A DNA stretch of 34,066 nt from an uncultured Alistipes sp. (GTDB taxonomy: Bacteria; Bacteroidota; Bacteroidia; Bacteroidales; UBA932): NCBI GenBank assembly GCA_900550465.1, contig URSC01000021.1:1-34066 (forward strand), in the 5' to 3' direction. The translations under genes and the position numbers were made by a program. This document shows positions 1-7,521 of the stretch, piece after piece. The notes beneath the pieces are model-generated. The model was not told the DNA's origin, did not search any database, and was given only the letters and a program-made list of their open reading frames with translations. The first letter of the stretch is position 1. Every line of letters starts with the position of its first letter.

Positions 1-447
1 CTTGCCTGTCAGGAAAGTGTGGAAGCGGCTGTCGTCCGGTATGAAAGAGTTGGACTCCCTGAAACTGCCGGAGTAGTCCAGGTACACCGGGTGAGGGTAC
101 CTGCGCTTCATCAACAGAACCTGTATCTCCTCTACTTCGGCAGGTTTCGGAGAGAAAACCACCAACACTTCGAAATCAGGGAAAGTCCTTTCGAGTCCGA
201 ACAGCGTATCCAGCTGAGCCAACTTGTCGACCCTGCAGCTGCCGCACACCAGCGAGTCATAGTAGATAACCAGGGCGGCGTCCTTGCGTTCTGGCGGGGC
301 CTCGGAGATGGAATATCCGTCAATCCGGCGCAGGTCGGCGGGAATGACCAGCTCGGACTCCCTCATCTGACGCATCATGTTCTTCACGTCGTGACGGGAA
401 CCGCAGCCGGAAAGAAGCAGCGGCAGGATTACCGCCGCTGCAGTCAA
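1..447 (-). CDS. Thioredoxin-fold-like lipoprotein, 3' end outside the window, probably frameshifted at its start
   Basis: The frame is open from the window edge up to a TTG at 447 and encodes a hydrophobic leader ending in a lipobox-like LLLSGC (Cys14), so the product is probably an outer-membrane or periplasmic lipoprotein. A CGSC motif (Cys67 and Cys70) follows a predicted beta strand (ALVIYY), the arrangement seen in TlpA/thioredoxin-like lipoproteins that often accompany propeller lipoproteins in Bacteroidales. No ATG opens this frame. An ATG at 464 overlaps the upstream stop in the usual ATGA fashion but runs into TGA at 444-446 after six codons. One extra T in the TTTT run at 446-449 would join that start to the lipoprotein frame. 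The choices are a TTG start, a real one-base deletion or a sequencing error. Family assignment is tentative. Confidence 0.6.
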   Translation of the reverse strand, partial: MTAAAVILPLLLSGCGSRHDVKNMMRQMRESELVIPADLRRIDGYSISEAPPERKDAALVIYYDSLVCGSCRVDKLAQLDTLFGLERTFPDFEVLVVFSPKPAEVEEIQVLLMKRRYPHPVYLDYSGSFRESNSFIPDDSRFHTFLTGK

Positions 448-460
448 AAGTACATTGTTC

Positions 461-1441
461 TCATAGCCATTCGGATAAGTCGTAGCAGTACATTTTCTCG
501 TCATCGTAACTGAGTACAGTGACAACGCCTTCTTCAGGATTGCCGGTAAGGATGTTTCCGTCGATGGGAAGTCTGTACCGCTTTAATGGAGACAGTTCCC
601 GATCGAATACCATCAGGTATGAGCATTCGTCTTTCACCGAGTTGTAGAGTGCTACGATTGTGTTTCCTATAAAAACAACGCCGCCGAATGTCCCGGTTTG
701 GCTGAAATATATTTGAGGGTTAGGCTCCTCACCGATGTATACGGTCTTGATGTGCGTCCCGTCTATGTTGTGCAGTATCAATGCCTGTTGGGTGATACCA
801 TATATAGCAAGCAAATTGTTGTCTGGACTAATAGCCGAGAGGGTTTGGAGTTTAGGGGTGTATGTGTAGGATAGTTCCGCAGCTTCATTCACTTCTTCTC
901 CCCATCCTTCCAGATAGCGTTCTTCTCCATCCTTTTCCAGAAAATAGTATCTGTTGTTAAATCCATTGCAGATGTAGCACCCGTCATCGAGAGGATGTGC
1001 TTCACGCAAGTTCTTTCCAAAGTCTTTTAATTCCGATAAATGCAGATTTCCGTCATTTTTATTGATGGAGGCATTGTAAAGCCGCCCTGTCTCCCTGTCT
1101 AAGAAGTAAATATCCACAGTGTTGGTATGAGCAGTTGTTTTTGACAGTATGGGAAATAGGAATTCTCCTGGCCCATTGCCTTCTCTCCCAAAGCGTGTTA
1201 TCTCATTATAATCCTTATCCAATAGTACGAAAAATGGTTCTTCTTGAAGTTCATATATCCAGTATCCATTGGTCCATGTGATGTTACCTATAAAATACTC
1301 AGTGGGATCGTATGTGACTTCTTTTACCAGTGACGCGTTACATTCTTCTGGAAAGGACTTAATGACATTATAATCTCTGTCCGTACAAGAGAATAGTACG
1401 GACAGAGATACGAAAAATCCTAATATGGATTTAGTGTTCAT
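461..1441 (-). CDS. TolB-like / six-bladed beta-propeller lipoprotein
   Basis: 326 residues with a lipoprotein signal ending VLFSC (Cys19). The repeated strand-turn pattern and the NGPGEF loop early in the protein resemble Bacteroidetes six-bladed propeller lipoproteins (BF3164/TolB_like and DUF5128-type families). It is a paralogue of the protein at 7522-8553: both share a GWGEEVNEA/GWGEGVNEA segment, an NNRYY segment and the C-terminus YDLSEWL. It starts two bases after the NVEALA gene stops, and its own stop overlaps the next ATG, so it belongs to one transcript with its neighbours. The function of these propellers is not established. An extracytoplasmic binding or sensing role in partnership with the NVEALA peptide is inference from gene order. 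Confidence 0.8.
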   Translation of the reverse strand: MNTKSILGFFVSLSVLFSCTDRDYNVIKSFPEECNASLVKEVTYDPTEYFIGNITWTNGYWIYELQEEPFFVLLDKDYNEITRFGREGNGPGEFLFPILSKTTAHTNTVDIYFLDRETGRLYNASINKNDGNLHLSELKDFGKNLREAHPLDDGCYICNGFNNRYYFLEKDGEERYLEGWGEEVNEAAELSYTYTPKLQTLSAISPDNNLLAIYGITQQALILHNIDGTHIKTVYIGEEPNPQIYFSQTGTFGGVVFIGNTIVALYNSVKDECSYLMVFDRELSPLKRYRLPIDGNILTGNPEEGVVTVLSYDDEKMYCYDLSEWL

Positions 1442-1443
1442 AG

Positions 1444-1719
1444 TTATCCTTGATTAGTATCTGGGTGACAGGTGCGCGTATTACCTGTCCCAGCATGGTT
1501 TTTATACCTTTGACAATTACCGCAATCCCAGTAAGAAGCTCCGAAACTGAATACGGATTGTGAGAAGCAGTCAACAATCCTGTCTTCCACTCCGCGTGTT
1601 TCTATGAGCGCCTCGGCATTCGCATCTAGGAACTCATCCGAGGAGACGTGTGCCCAGAGGACTGCCCCTCCGGCGCAGAGCAGCAGTGAAGCGGCTGTTA
1701 TAAAAATAAAATGTTTCAT
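1444..1719 (-). CDS. NVEALA-type small cysteine-rich exported peptide
   Basis: 91 residues. A short basic start (MKH) and a hydrophobic stretch (about 4-23) form a signal or anchor. This is followed by the motif NAEAL (34-38), a variant of the NVEALA signature that names the Pfam family of such Bacteroidetes peptides, and then a mature part with four cysteines (51, 66, 69, 84), two of them in CGNC. Size, motif position and trailing cysteines all fit the family. It lies between a DUF3244-like gene and a propeller lipoprotein, with only two bases to the latter. A perfect 28-base hairpin sits in its upstream leader. The function of NVEALA peptides is unknown. Secretion, disulfide formation or maturation by the neighbouring thioredoxin-like lipoprotein are inferences. 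Confidence 0.75.
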   Translation of the reverse strand: MKHFIFITAASLLLCAGGAVLWAHVSSDEFLDANAEALIETRGVEDRIVDCFSQSVFSFGASYWDCGNCQRYKNHAGTGNTRTCHPDTNQG

Positions 1720-1777
1720 TGTATTGTAATTTTAGTTAATATAAAGTGTCCCATATCAAAATAGAGGTTGTGATTTT

Positions 1778-1805
1778 CCTGCACGGTAGCTCAGTACCGT
1801 GCAGG
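1778..1805 (-). other. Perfect hairpin between the DUF3244-like and NVEALA genes
   Basis: CCTGCACGGTA and TACCGTGCAGG form an 11-bp perfect stem around a 6-base loop. On the minus strand it is followed by AAAATC, not a run of T, so it is not a textbook intrinsic terminator. It would lie in the leader of the NVEALA message if transcription reads through from the gene upstream. A partial terminator, RNA-processing site or stability element would fit. Confidence 0.6.
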
Positions 1806-1851
1806 ACGTTGAACTGCCCTGATGCAGTGCCACGTCCACAGGACGGAGATG

Positions 1852-2196
1852 TTACAATGTGAACTCGCCATAGTATTCTCCTCCCGGACCGTTTATTATC
1901 AGCGTGAAGAATCCTTCTCCTATGCCGGAGAGGTCGTAGAAGTATTCCATGCCGTTGGCAGGCAGGGCTGACTGGAAGACGGTCTCTGACATGCTGTTTT
2001 CAATATGTAGGGTGTAGAGACCGTTGTAGTCGAATGAGATACTCAATATATCAGTATCTGTATTAATGTATGCTTCCGGGCATTGTGAGGTACTGCGCGT
2101 CAGGTGCTCTGCCTGCTGAATAAGAATTTCATAATTGTCAGCGAATAACAATGAGGATGTTAATAGAGCAATGATAACACTAATGGTTTTTTTCAT
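1852..2196 (-). CDS. Small secreted DUF3244-like protein
   Basis: 114 residues from the ATG at 2196. The longer frame to 2232 would add 12 residues that do not look like a signal peptide, and it would begin too close to the -7 box at 2230-2237. The N-terminus is a clear signal peptide (MKK, hydrophobic core, cleavage near LFADN). The mature part has alternating strands with a central LYTLHIENSMSETVFQS and an acidic, glycine-rich end, like the DUF3244 family of small beta-sandwich secreted proteins in Bacteroides. It is the first gene after the promoter, with the NVEALA peptide next. Function is unknown and family assignment is by pattern only. Confidence 0.65.
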   Translation of the reverse strand: MKKTISVIIALLTSSLLFADNYEILIQQAEHLTRSTSQCPEAYINTDTDILSISFDYNGLYTLHIENSMSETVFQSALPANGMEYFYDLSGIGEGFFTLIINGPGGEYYGEFTL

Positions 2197-2229
2197 ATCG
2201 GCTATGTTTTTATTAGGTTTTAATATACG

Positions 2230-2237
2230 CAAATGTA
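2230..2237 (-). promoter_or_regulatory. Promoter -7 box TACATTTG for the 2196-1 gene run
   Basis: The word matches the Bacteroides consensus TAnnTTTG. A TTG lies 20 bases upstream, the expected -33 spacing. The predicted transcript start is near 2226, giving a leader of about 30 bases. It separates the propeller/TPR pair from the DUF3244/NVEALA genes. Confidence 0.6.
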
Positions 2238-2361
2238 AATAATGTTTATGAGTTATACAAGTTTTGAAGTCTTACAACTTGTTTATAATATATTGATCCT
2301 CAGATGTAAGAAAATTTATAAACTTACATTTACAAAAATATTGATGCACATATTATTTATG

Positions 2362-3987
2362 TTAGTCAAAATAGCTGTCTGAAAGATTATTTTTTAAGTT
2401 CAGCGTGTGAAACGAAGATAATTCGGTGTTTAAGAATTCGGAAAAAGATTCTCCACATCCCGTCTTTTGAGCAATTCTGCTCTTTGCCGTGTATATTGCG
2501 CTCTCACTCCGTTTGCTTATTATGGTAATACTTTTTGTAGATAATTCGTAAAGTTCAAGGGAAATAATGAACAGATCTCCTTCGGTCAGCATCGGGTACT
2601 TTTTCTGTATCGCATCCATGAATCCTGGATGTAAGATTTCAGATAATTTGACGATTGTCGAACGTATATCTTTTCCTTGGAAAATTTCACTTATTAATTG
2701 TCTGGCTTTCTCCTGAAAATTTTCAGGAAGCTTATGGCTTTTGTACGATGTAAGCAGTTTGTCTGATAATTTTAGGAACATCAAACTTAATTCTTTGAGC
2801 TCTCTTTTTTGTTTTGAATTGACTTTAAGATAATGTAAAGTGACGGCAAGGCTGCAGGTTATAAGAATGAGTATGAAAGAAAGATACAGTATAGCAGAGG
2901 TTTTGCGGCGGTTCTCGGCCTTTAATTTACTGTTCTGTGCATCATAGTAATTCTCCAAATTTTCCATGCCCAAGGCTTTGCCATTTTTGATAAGAGTTTG
3001 TTCCAAATTTGCGGAGGAGTCTCTGTATTTATAGGCAGTTTCCCAGTCTTGCTCGAGTTCAGCCAGTCTGTATTTGATAGTTAAATAATTGGTTGAAAAT
3101 CCTGTATTTTGTGTTTCTAGAAATGGAAGCAGCAGTCTGGCGGAATCAGGTTTGTTCAATGAAACGTAACCTAATGAAGCAATGGTAATGAGCTGTGTTT
3201 TTGTGGACTGTAGAAGTGTGTCCGATATAATGAGAGCGTCAGTAGATGTACGAACGGCATCCTGGTACTGTTGAGTCTGGAGATAATACCATGAAAGTAA
3301 CTCATAACCGGAACCCAGTTGCAGTGGATCATTATTGTTTTTGGCTTGTTGAATGCCGAGTGTAATGTATTGTAGAGCAGAGTCAGCAGAATCAACTAGT
3401 AAAATCCTTGCAAGAGCCATATATGCAAGTGCTTTTCTGTTGTTTACTCCACCCTTCTCAAAACATTCCACAGCCTTCCGGTATCTGTTTATTGCCGGTC
3501 CTCTGTCGACAAATGTCATCTGGTACAGCGACCCTATCCTGGTGTGAAGCAGGCCGAGCTGTTCCAGGTCTCCTTTCTTGGCAATCAGCGGTTCTGCCTT
3601 TTTGAATGCCTCCAGGGCTGCTGCCGGATCCTCTCTTTCCTGCAGTACTGCTCCCTGCATCATGAGTGCCCTGGCGTAAAGTTCCTCAGGGCCTTTTCTC
3701 CTGAAAAAGTCAGCGGCCCGGAATATCGATGTGTCGGAGTCCACGGGCAGCCAGCATTTGTACCGGGCTTCTGTCATGAGCAGTGTGTATGCGGCCCTGT
3801 CCCTTTTTCCTGTCCGGCTGAGTGCGGTGCTGTCCAGGGACTGCAGGGTGTCCAGGGCTGACTGAGGCTGAACCGCCATCAGCGAATCTGCGGAGTCGAG
3901 GATGGCTCTGACCGGCGACGGACGGTCAGAGCAGGAGGCGGAGCAGAGCAGCGTTGCGGCCGCTGCGGCAATCAGGAGTGTTCTCAT
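2362..3987 (-). CDS. TPR-containing membrane regulator with LuxR-like C-terminus
   Basis: 541 residues. A signal with lipobox-like CSASC (Cys19) leads into helical TPR-like repeats (about 25-345), then one membrane segment (about 365-388, LYLSFILILITCSLAV), a basic linker and a C-terminal domain with a helix-turn-helix-like stretch (about 466-510, LTEGDLFIISLELYELSTKS). This is the layout of a common class of Bacteroidetes one-component regulators with a periplasmic TPR sensor and a cytoplasmic LuxR-like output. It starts four bases after the stop of the propeller lipoprotein, so the two are co-transcribed. It lies just upstream of the DUF3244/NVEALA/propeller genes and is their likely local regulator (inference). 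DNA binding is not proven by sequence alone. Confidence 0.8.
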   Translation of the reverse strand: MRTLLIAAAAATLLCSASCSDRPSPVRAILDSADSLMAVQPQSALDTLQSLDSTALSRTGKRDRAAYTLLMTEARYKCWLPVDSDTSIFRAADFFRRKGPEELYARALMMQGAVLQEREDPAAALEAFKKAEPLIAKKGDLEQLGLLHTRIGSLYQMTFVDRGPAINRYRKAVECFEKGGVNNRKALAYMALARILLVDSADSALQYITLGIQQAKNNNDPLQLGSGYELLSWYYLQTQQYQDAVRTSTDALIISDTLLQSTKTQLITIASLGYVSLNKPDSARLLLPFLETQNTGFSTNYLTIKYRLAELEQDWETAYKYRDSSANLEQTLIKNGKALGMENLENYYDAQNSKLKAENRRKTSAILYLSFILILITCSLAVTLHYLKVNSKQKRELKELSLMFLKLSDKLLTSYKSHKLPENFQEKARQLISEIFQGKDIRSTIVKLSEILHPGFMDAIQKKYPMLTEGDLFIISLELYELSTKSITIISKRSESAIYTAKSRIAQKTGCGESFSEFLNTELSSFHTLNLKNNLSDSYFD

Positions 3988-3991
3988 TTTT

Positions 3992-5050
3992 CTATCTCAA
4001 TGTTATCTTGAAGAGGGTGGTGGCGCCGTCCTCGGAGAAGCGGGACCAGTAGAGGACATTGTCCTTGACATACTGGGGCATGATGCGGTATGTCTCTCCG
4101 CCGTGGCGGAAGAGGAATCCCTGATCCTCCCCGTTTTCCATGTCTTCCGCGGTGTAGATGCTGTGAACGGCGTGTTCGCCCGTGCGCGTGTTGACGGCTT
4201 CGTAGAAGACGCACATCCCCTTTTCGTAGTAGAATTCAGCGAGATACCAGTCTCCGCAGATGTCCTCAACGCCCGGGAGAAGGTATTGTGATTCCTCTGC
4301 TTCTACGACAGTGGCCTCATCCTCAGGCTGTGCGTACCGGCCCAGCTCGACGTGCAGGTAGGGTGCGCCGTCCAAAGTGTAGTAGGTGAATCCACCAATG
4401 GGCTTGAACATCGGAGTGGAGTTGTAGAGCAGGACGGGCTCCATGGCGATGAGGCCTTTGGTCGAGAGCTGGCTCTTGTTGTATATGGGCAGGGCCTTGC
4501 CAGTGATGTTCAGGTCCCGGTCCAGGTATATGATGCTGCTGTCCCGCTCCGTGTTTGACATCTTTGTGGCTGCGTAGCGGTCTTCGGACACGGCTATGAT
4601 GTCACCCAGCACGCCGGTGAGGCTGTTGCGCACCTCGTCTATGAACCGGCCGTCGCTGTCCATACGTATGACCTTGTTCTGCCCGTCATAGACCAGTATC
4701 TCATGATTGTAAGGGTCGTAGGAGAATACCGGCCAGACGTACTCGCCAGGTCCCCGTCCGACCTTGTTGTAGGCGTGGAGCAGGGTCCCATCCTCGGAGA
4801 AGATCACCAGCTTGTTGTCGGCTGTCCTGCCGAACAGCCGTCCGTCATAGTCCGCGAAGATTCTGATGTCGTAGAGGCTGTCGCACTTCAGCTCCACTGT
4901 CTCTACTTTCTGCATGATGCTCTCAAGGCCGGCAGTATAGGGTTCCGTAGCGGGAATGTTTTCGAGGTTTACTGTCCTTCCGGCATTTCTGTCGCAGGAA
5001 GCGGCAAGCATTGCGGCCGCCAGCAGGATGATGGGCAGATGTTTTTTCAT
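3992..5050 (-). CDS. Six-bladed beta-propeller lipoprotein (DUF5128-like)
   Basis: 352 residues from the ATG at 5050. The in-frame ATG at 5104 adds 18 histidine-rich residues before an obvious signal and is rejected. Lipobox LAASC places the lipidated cysteine at 19. VGRGPGEYVWP (about 97-107) after a DGT turn is the signature loop of Bacteroidetes six-bladed propellers, and repeated strand-turn units continue to the end. It is only distantly like the propeller at 461-1441. It is directly followed by the TPR regulator, suggesting a sensor-regulator pair at the outer membrane (inference). No ligand can be deduced. Confidence 0.8.
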   Translation of the reverse strand: MKKHLPIILLAAAMLAASCDRNAGRTVNLENIPATEPYTAGLESIMQKVETVELKCDSLYDIRIFADYDGRLFGRTADNKLVIFSEDGTLLHAYNKVGRGPGEYVWPVFSYDPYNHEILVYDGQNKVIRMDSDGRFIDEVRNSLTGVLGDIIAVSEDRYAATKMSNTERDSSIIYLDRDLNITGKALPIYNKSQLSTKGLIAMEPVLLYNSTPMFKPIGGFTYYTLDGAPYLHVELGRYAQPEDEATVVEAEESQYLLPGVEDICGDWYLAEFYYEKGMCVFYEAVNTRTGEHAVHSIYTAEDMENGEDQGFLFRHGGETYRIMPQYVKDNVLYWSRFSEDGATTLFKITLR

Positions 5051-5163
5051 TGTTACAGGTTTTATGTGATAGTGATGCTTTCTATGTATGACGCTAATAT
5101 ACAAAATATGTTACAAATAACTTTGCTTTTGCATAGTCACGCGGGACGAAAAAGACTCCATTC

Positions 5164-6534
5164 CTACAGCAGGATCTCTGCATAGCGGCCGGCGAGGGAG
5201 CGGCGGGTGTAGGCGGAGATGGCTCCGGCATCGGGGGCAAATGAGAGGGTGCGGGTGTACAGGGCTGTAAGGTACTCCTTCAGCGGGCCCTCCTCCTCCC
5301 AGTCGAATATCCGTCCGGTGCGGGTGGCGGCGAGGGAACGCTCGAGGACGCTGCCGTGAGGGCCGAATGCGGCTATGGGGCGGCCGGCGGCGAGGTATTC
5401 GAAGTATTTTCCTGTGAGAATGCCGGCGGCCTCGGGCTCCTCGCGCAGGGGCAGCAGGAGCAGGTCGGCGGCCTTCTGCAGGCGGTTGGCCTCGTGGTGG
5501 GGGATGTAGCCCCGGTCGGTCAGGCGGTCGCCCAGACCGGCCTCACGCACTGCGGCGAGGATCTCCGGGTCAGTCTTTCCGGCAAATGTCAGATGCAGGT
5601 CGCGGCCGAAGCCCGGGAGGTCGCGGCAGAGCTCCGCGAGGACCTTCCAGAGCCTGCGGGGATTGCCCTCCGCGGAGAAGAGGCCGGTGTGCACGAGGTT
5701 GAATCCTGCCGGGAGCTCTGCGGCAGTGATGCCGGTGAAATCTGCCTCGTCGTAGCCGTTCTCGATGACGTGGAATTTGTTTTTCTGCTCAGTCACAGAG
5801 CTGTCACCGGCAGTCTGCCGTCCTGAGGCGCCGCGCTTTTTATCTGCTTCCAGTTCCTCCAGGAAGTCCCGTACCATATTGTCCGTGACGGCCACCACAT
5901 GGTCTGCCTCGCGCAGCACCGAGAGCTCCATGGCGGCGTACCTCTTCCGGCTCCGGCGGGTCAGCGGAAGGTGTTTGAAGTAGAATATCCGGGTCCACGG
6001 GTCGCGGAAATCGGCTGTCCAGGGGATGCCGGTCGAACGGTGCAGGGCCCTTGCTATCAGGTGCATCGAATGGGGCGGGCCGGTGCTGACGATGGCGTCG
6101 ACGGGATGCTCGCGGAGGTATTGTTTCAGGAACCTGACGGAGGACCGGATCCACAGGAAGCGGGGGTCGGGGACGAAGACATTGGCCCTGAGCCATAGGG
6201 ATAGGCGCATCAGGGGAGACTTGTGGCCGACGGCGTTGATGGGGTTGACGGCACCCGAGCCGGCCGAAGCCTTCCCGGAATTTTTCCCCTTATTGCCTGT
6301 CAGAGCATTGAATACAGCATACGGTTCGAGGATGGGCCGCTTGATGACCTCCGCTTCCGGAGCGATGTCCCTAAGCAGGGATTCATCCGTCATGCCCGCC
6401 TCCGGATTCTCAGGAGTATAGATAACCGGCTGCCACCCGTACTGCGGCAGATATTTCGACATCTTCAGCCACCGCTGTACGCCCGAGCCGGCTGTCGGCG
6501 GCCAGTAGTAGGTTATGATCAGTACCCGGTTCAT
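5164..6534 (-). CDS. Glycosyltransferase family 4 (GT-B fold)
   Basis: 456 residues. The N-terminus has YYWPPTAGSGVQR (8-20), typical of Bacteroidetes GT4 enzymes related to the WbuB group. An acceptor-domain helix-strand pattern follows, with STGPPHSMH and WTADFRDPW. The C-terminal nucleotide-binding half contains ILTGKYFEYLAAGRPIAAFG, the usual E-x7-E-like donor site region. It should transfer a sugar from a nucleotide donor onto a glycan or lipid carrier in the cytoplasm. Substrate is not predictable, and no capsule or LPS cluster surrounds it. Its ATG overlaps the stop of the small protein upstream by four bases, so it appears to be translated in the same run as the DUF3791/DUF3990 genes. 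Confidence 0.85.
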   Translation of the reverse strand: MNRVLIITYYWPPTAGSGVQRWLKMSKYLPQYGWQPVIYTPENPEAGMTDESLLRDIAPEAEVIKRPILEPYAVFNALTGNKGKNSGKASAGSGAVNPINAVGHKSPLMRLSLWLRANVFVPDPRFLWIRSSVRFLKQYLREHPVDAIVSTGPPHSMHLIARALHRSTGIPWTADFRDPWTRIFYFKHLPLTRRSRKRYAAMELSVLREADHVVAVTDNMVRDFLEELEADKKRGASGRQTAGDSSVTEQKNKFHVIENGYDEADFTGITAAELPAGFNLVHTGLFSAEGNPRRLWKVLAELCRDLPGFGRDLHLTFAGKTDPEILAAVREAGLGDRLTDRGYIPHHEANRLQKAADLLLLPLREEPEAAGILTGKYFEYLAAGRPIAAFGPHGSVLERSLAATRTGRIFDWEEEGPLKEYLTALYTRTLSFAPDAGAISAYTRRSLAGRYAEILL

Positions 6535-6782
6535 ATTTTATCCTGATATTCTCTGATGAATTCGTCGGCGATATACAGGTCTCCGTAGAGATACAGGCCT
6601 GTCTCTTTGTCGTGCAGGTCGGCGCATGTCTTGCTGCCGTAGAACAGCTGCAGAGCCTCGGAGGGGGATATCCTGAGCCTTTTGGAAAGTTCCGCAGATA
6701 TGATGCCTATGCGGTTGCTCAGGATGGTTTCCTGAATCTCAGGAGACTTGACGGGATCGTTAAATGTGTTCTGTCCGCTCAT
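6531..6782 (-). CDS. Small DUF3791-like protein, partner of the DUF3990 protein
   Basis: 83 residues, all helical-looking, with ISAELSKRLRISPSEALQLFYGSKT and a terminal acidic segment DLYIADEFIREYQ. This resembles small proteins coded beside DUF3990 genes in gut bacteria, some of which are assigned to DUF3791. It overlaps the DUF3990 frame by 23 bases and the glycosyltransferase start by four bases, which implies translational coupling. An antitoxin or chaperone role for the DUF3990 protein is inference from size, overlap and family behaviour. Confidence 0.6.
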   Translation of the reverse strand: MSGQNTFNDPVKSPEIQETILSNRIGIISAELSKRLRISPSEALQLFYGSKTCADLHDKETGLYLYGDLYIADEFIREYQDKI

Positions 6783-7245
6783 AGATGAGATATTTGTCGG
6801 TAAGTACCTGATTTAACAGGCAGATTTGGTTGTTTGGCCGGTGCATCGCAAGTCTGCGCAGAGCTGTATCGGAGTCCATCAATCCGGCCATATAAAGGTT
6901 TATCGTGTCTATGACACGGTCGTTTGCAACTCCGCCCTCTATGTAATCGTACGGGGCGGCAGGGTTGAGGCCGCGGCGGCTGGCGACTATGAAGTCCAGC
7001 CATTCATGGTCGTATGCGTTGAATATCCTGCATTTGCCTTCTTTGATAACAGCTTCTCTGTCTAAACTGTAGACGTTGATGAGAGCACTGCTGTTCCGGC
7101 GTTTGGCAGTAGCGGCAGCCCAGTCGGAGGCCTGTTTCAGCAGAGGTGTTATGTAGAATCCACGGCCAAAGTCCAAGTTCTCTCTGCCGAACATGCAGAC
7201 CGGCCGCTCCACGGTCTGGGTACCTCCATGATATACCGTAATCAT
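6760..7245 (-). CDS. DUF3990 protein, ADP-ribosyltransferase-like
   Basis: 161 residues. YHGG (5-8), then DFGRGFYIT (25-33) followed by QASDWA, is the conserved start of DUF3990 and matches strand 1 and the H-Y elements of the H-Y-E class of ADP-ribosyltransferase folds. The third position could be Glu103 (YIEGG) or a residue in the NNQICLLNQ segment, which I cannot decide. The protein is cytoplasmic, with no signal or membrane part. It is flanked by two small proteins in overlapping frames, an arrangement typical of toxin-antitoxin or effector-immunity units. Enzyme activity and toxicity are inferred. Confidence 0.75.
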   Translation of the reverse strand: MITVYHGGTQTVERPVCMFGRENLDFGRGFYITPLLKQASDWAAATAKRRNSSALINVYSLDREAVIKEGKCRIFNAYDHEWLDFIVASRRGLNPAAPYDYIEGGVANDRVIDTINLYMAGLMDSDTALRRLAMHRPNNQICLLNQVLTDKYLIYERTEHI

Positions 7246-7481
7246 CTCTGTGTTTCTTTATTGTTCAGATACTCAATCATATCATCTGTAACACGCTCAC
7301 GGCTTTGGGTATGGAGCGCATCGTAGCACGGAATGATGAAATCGTCTATCATCCTCACTTTCTTCATCCGCTCGTATATCTCCATATAAGACTTCCCAAG
7401 CCGTCTGGCAGTACTCTCAATGCAGAATGCAGCGAAGGCGAGAACGATTTCTGTATGTGATAATTCAATCAAGTTACTCAT
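7242..7481 (-). CDS. DUF3791 small protein
   Basis: 79 residues with the DUF3791 pattern: an N-terminal helix (IVLAFAAFCIESTARRLG), YMEIYERMKKV, and the closing IIPCYDALHTQSRERVTDDMIEYL. It starts the operon that includes the DUF3990 protein, which it overlaps by four bases (ATGA). Promoter word TATTTTTG lies eight bases before its ATG, with a 13-bp palindrome just upstream. This would allow autoregulation, as in toxin-antitoxin operons, but DNA binding by DUF3791 is not established. Confidence 0.75.
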   Translation of the reverse strand: MSNLIELSHTEIVLAFAAFCIESTARRLGKSYMEIYERMKKVRMIDDFIIPCYDALHTQSRERVTDDMIEYLNNKETQR

Positions 7482-7489
7482 GATGGGTA

Positions 7490-7497
7490 CAAAAATA
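7490..7497 (-). promoter_or_regulatory. Promoter -7 box TATTTTTG for the DUF3791-DUF3990 operon
   Basis: Fits TAnnTTTG and ends eight bases before the ATG at 7481, so the leader would be only about five bases. The palindrome at 7508-7520 lies where the -33/-7 spacer should be. Confidence 0.55.
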
Positions 7498-7507
7498 ACG
7501 ATTATAT

Positions 7508-7520
7508 CTTAATTTTTAAG
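7508..7520. promoter_or_regulatory. 13-bp palindrome CTTAATTTTTAAG
   Basis: Five-base arms around TTT, placed between the stop of the propeller gene (7522) and the DUF3791 promoter box. It could be an operator for the downstream operon or part of a weak terminator. No T-run follows it. Confidence 0.4.
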
Positions 7521-7521
7521 A

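Noticed and set aside
1444..1719. NVEALA peptide as a classical bacteriocin
   Set aside because: There is no double-glycine leader, no peptidase-containing ABC transporter and no immunity gene beside it.
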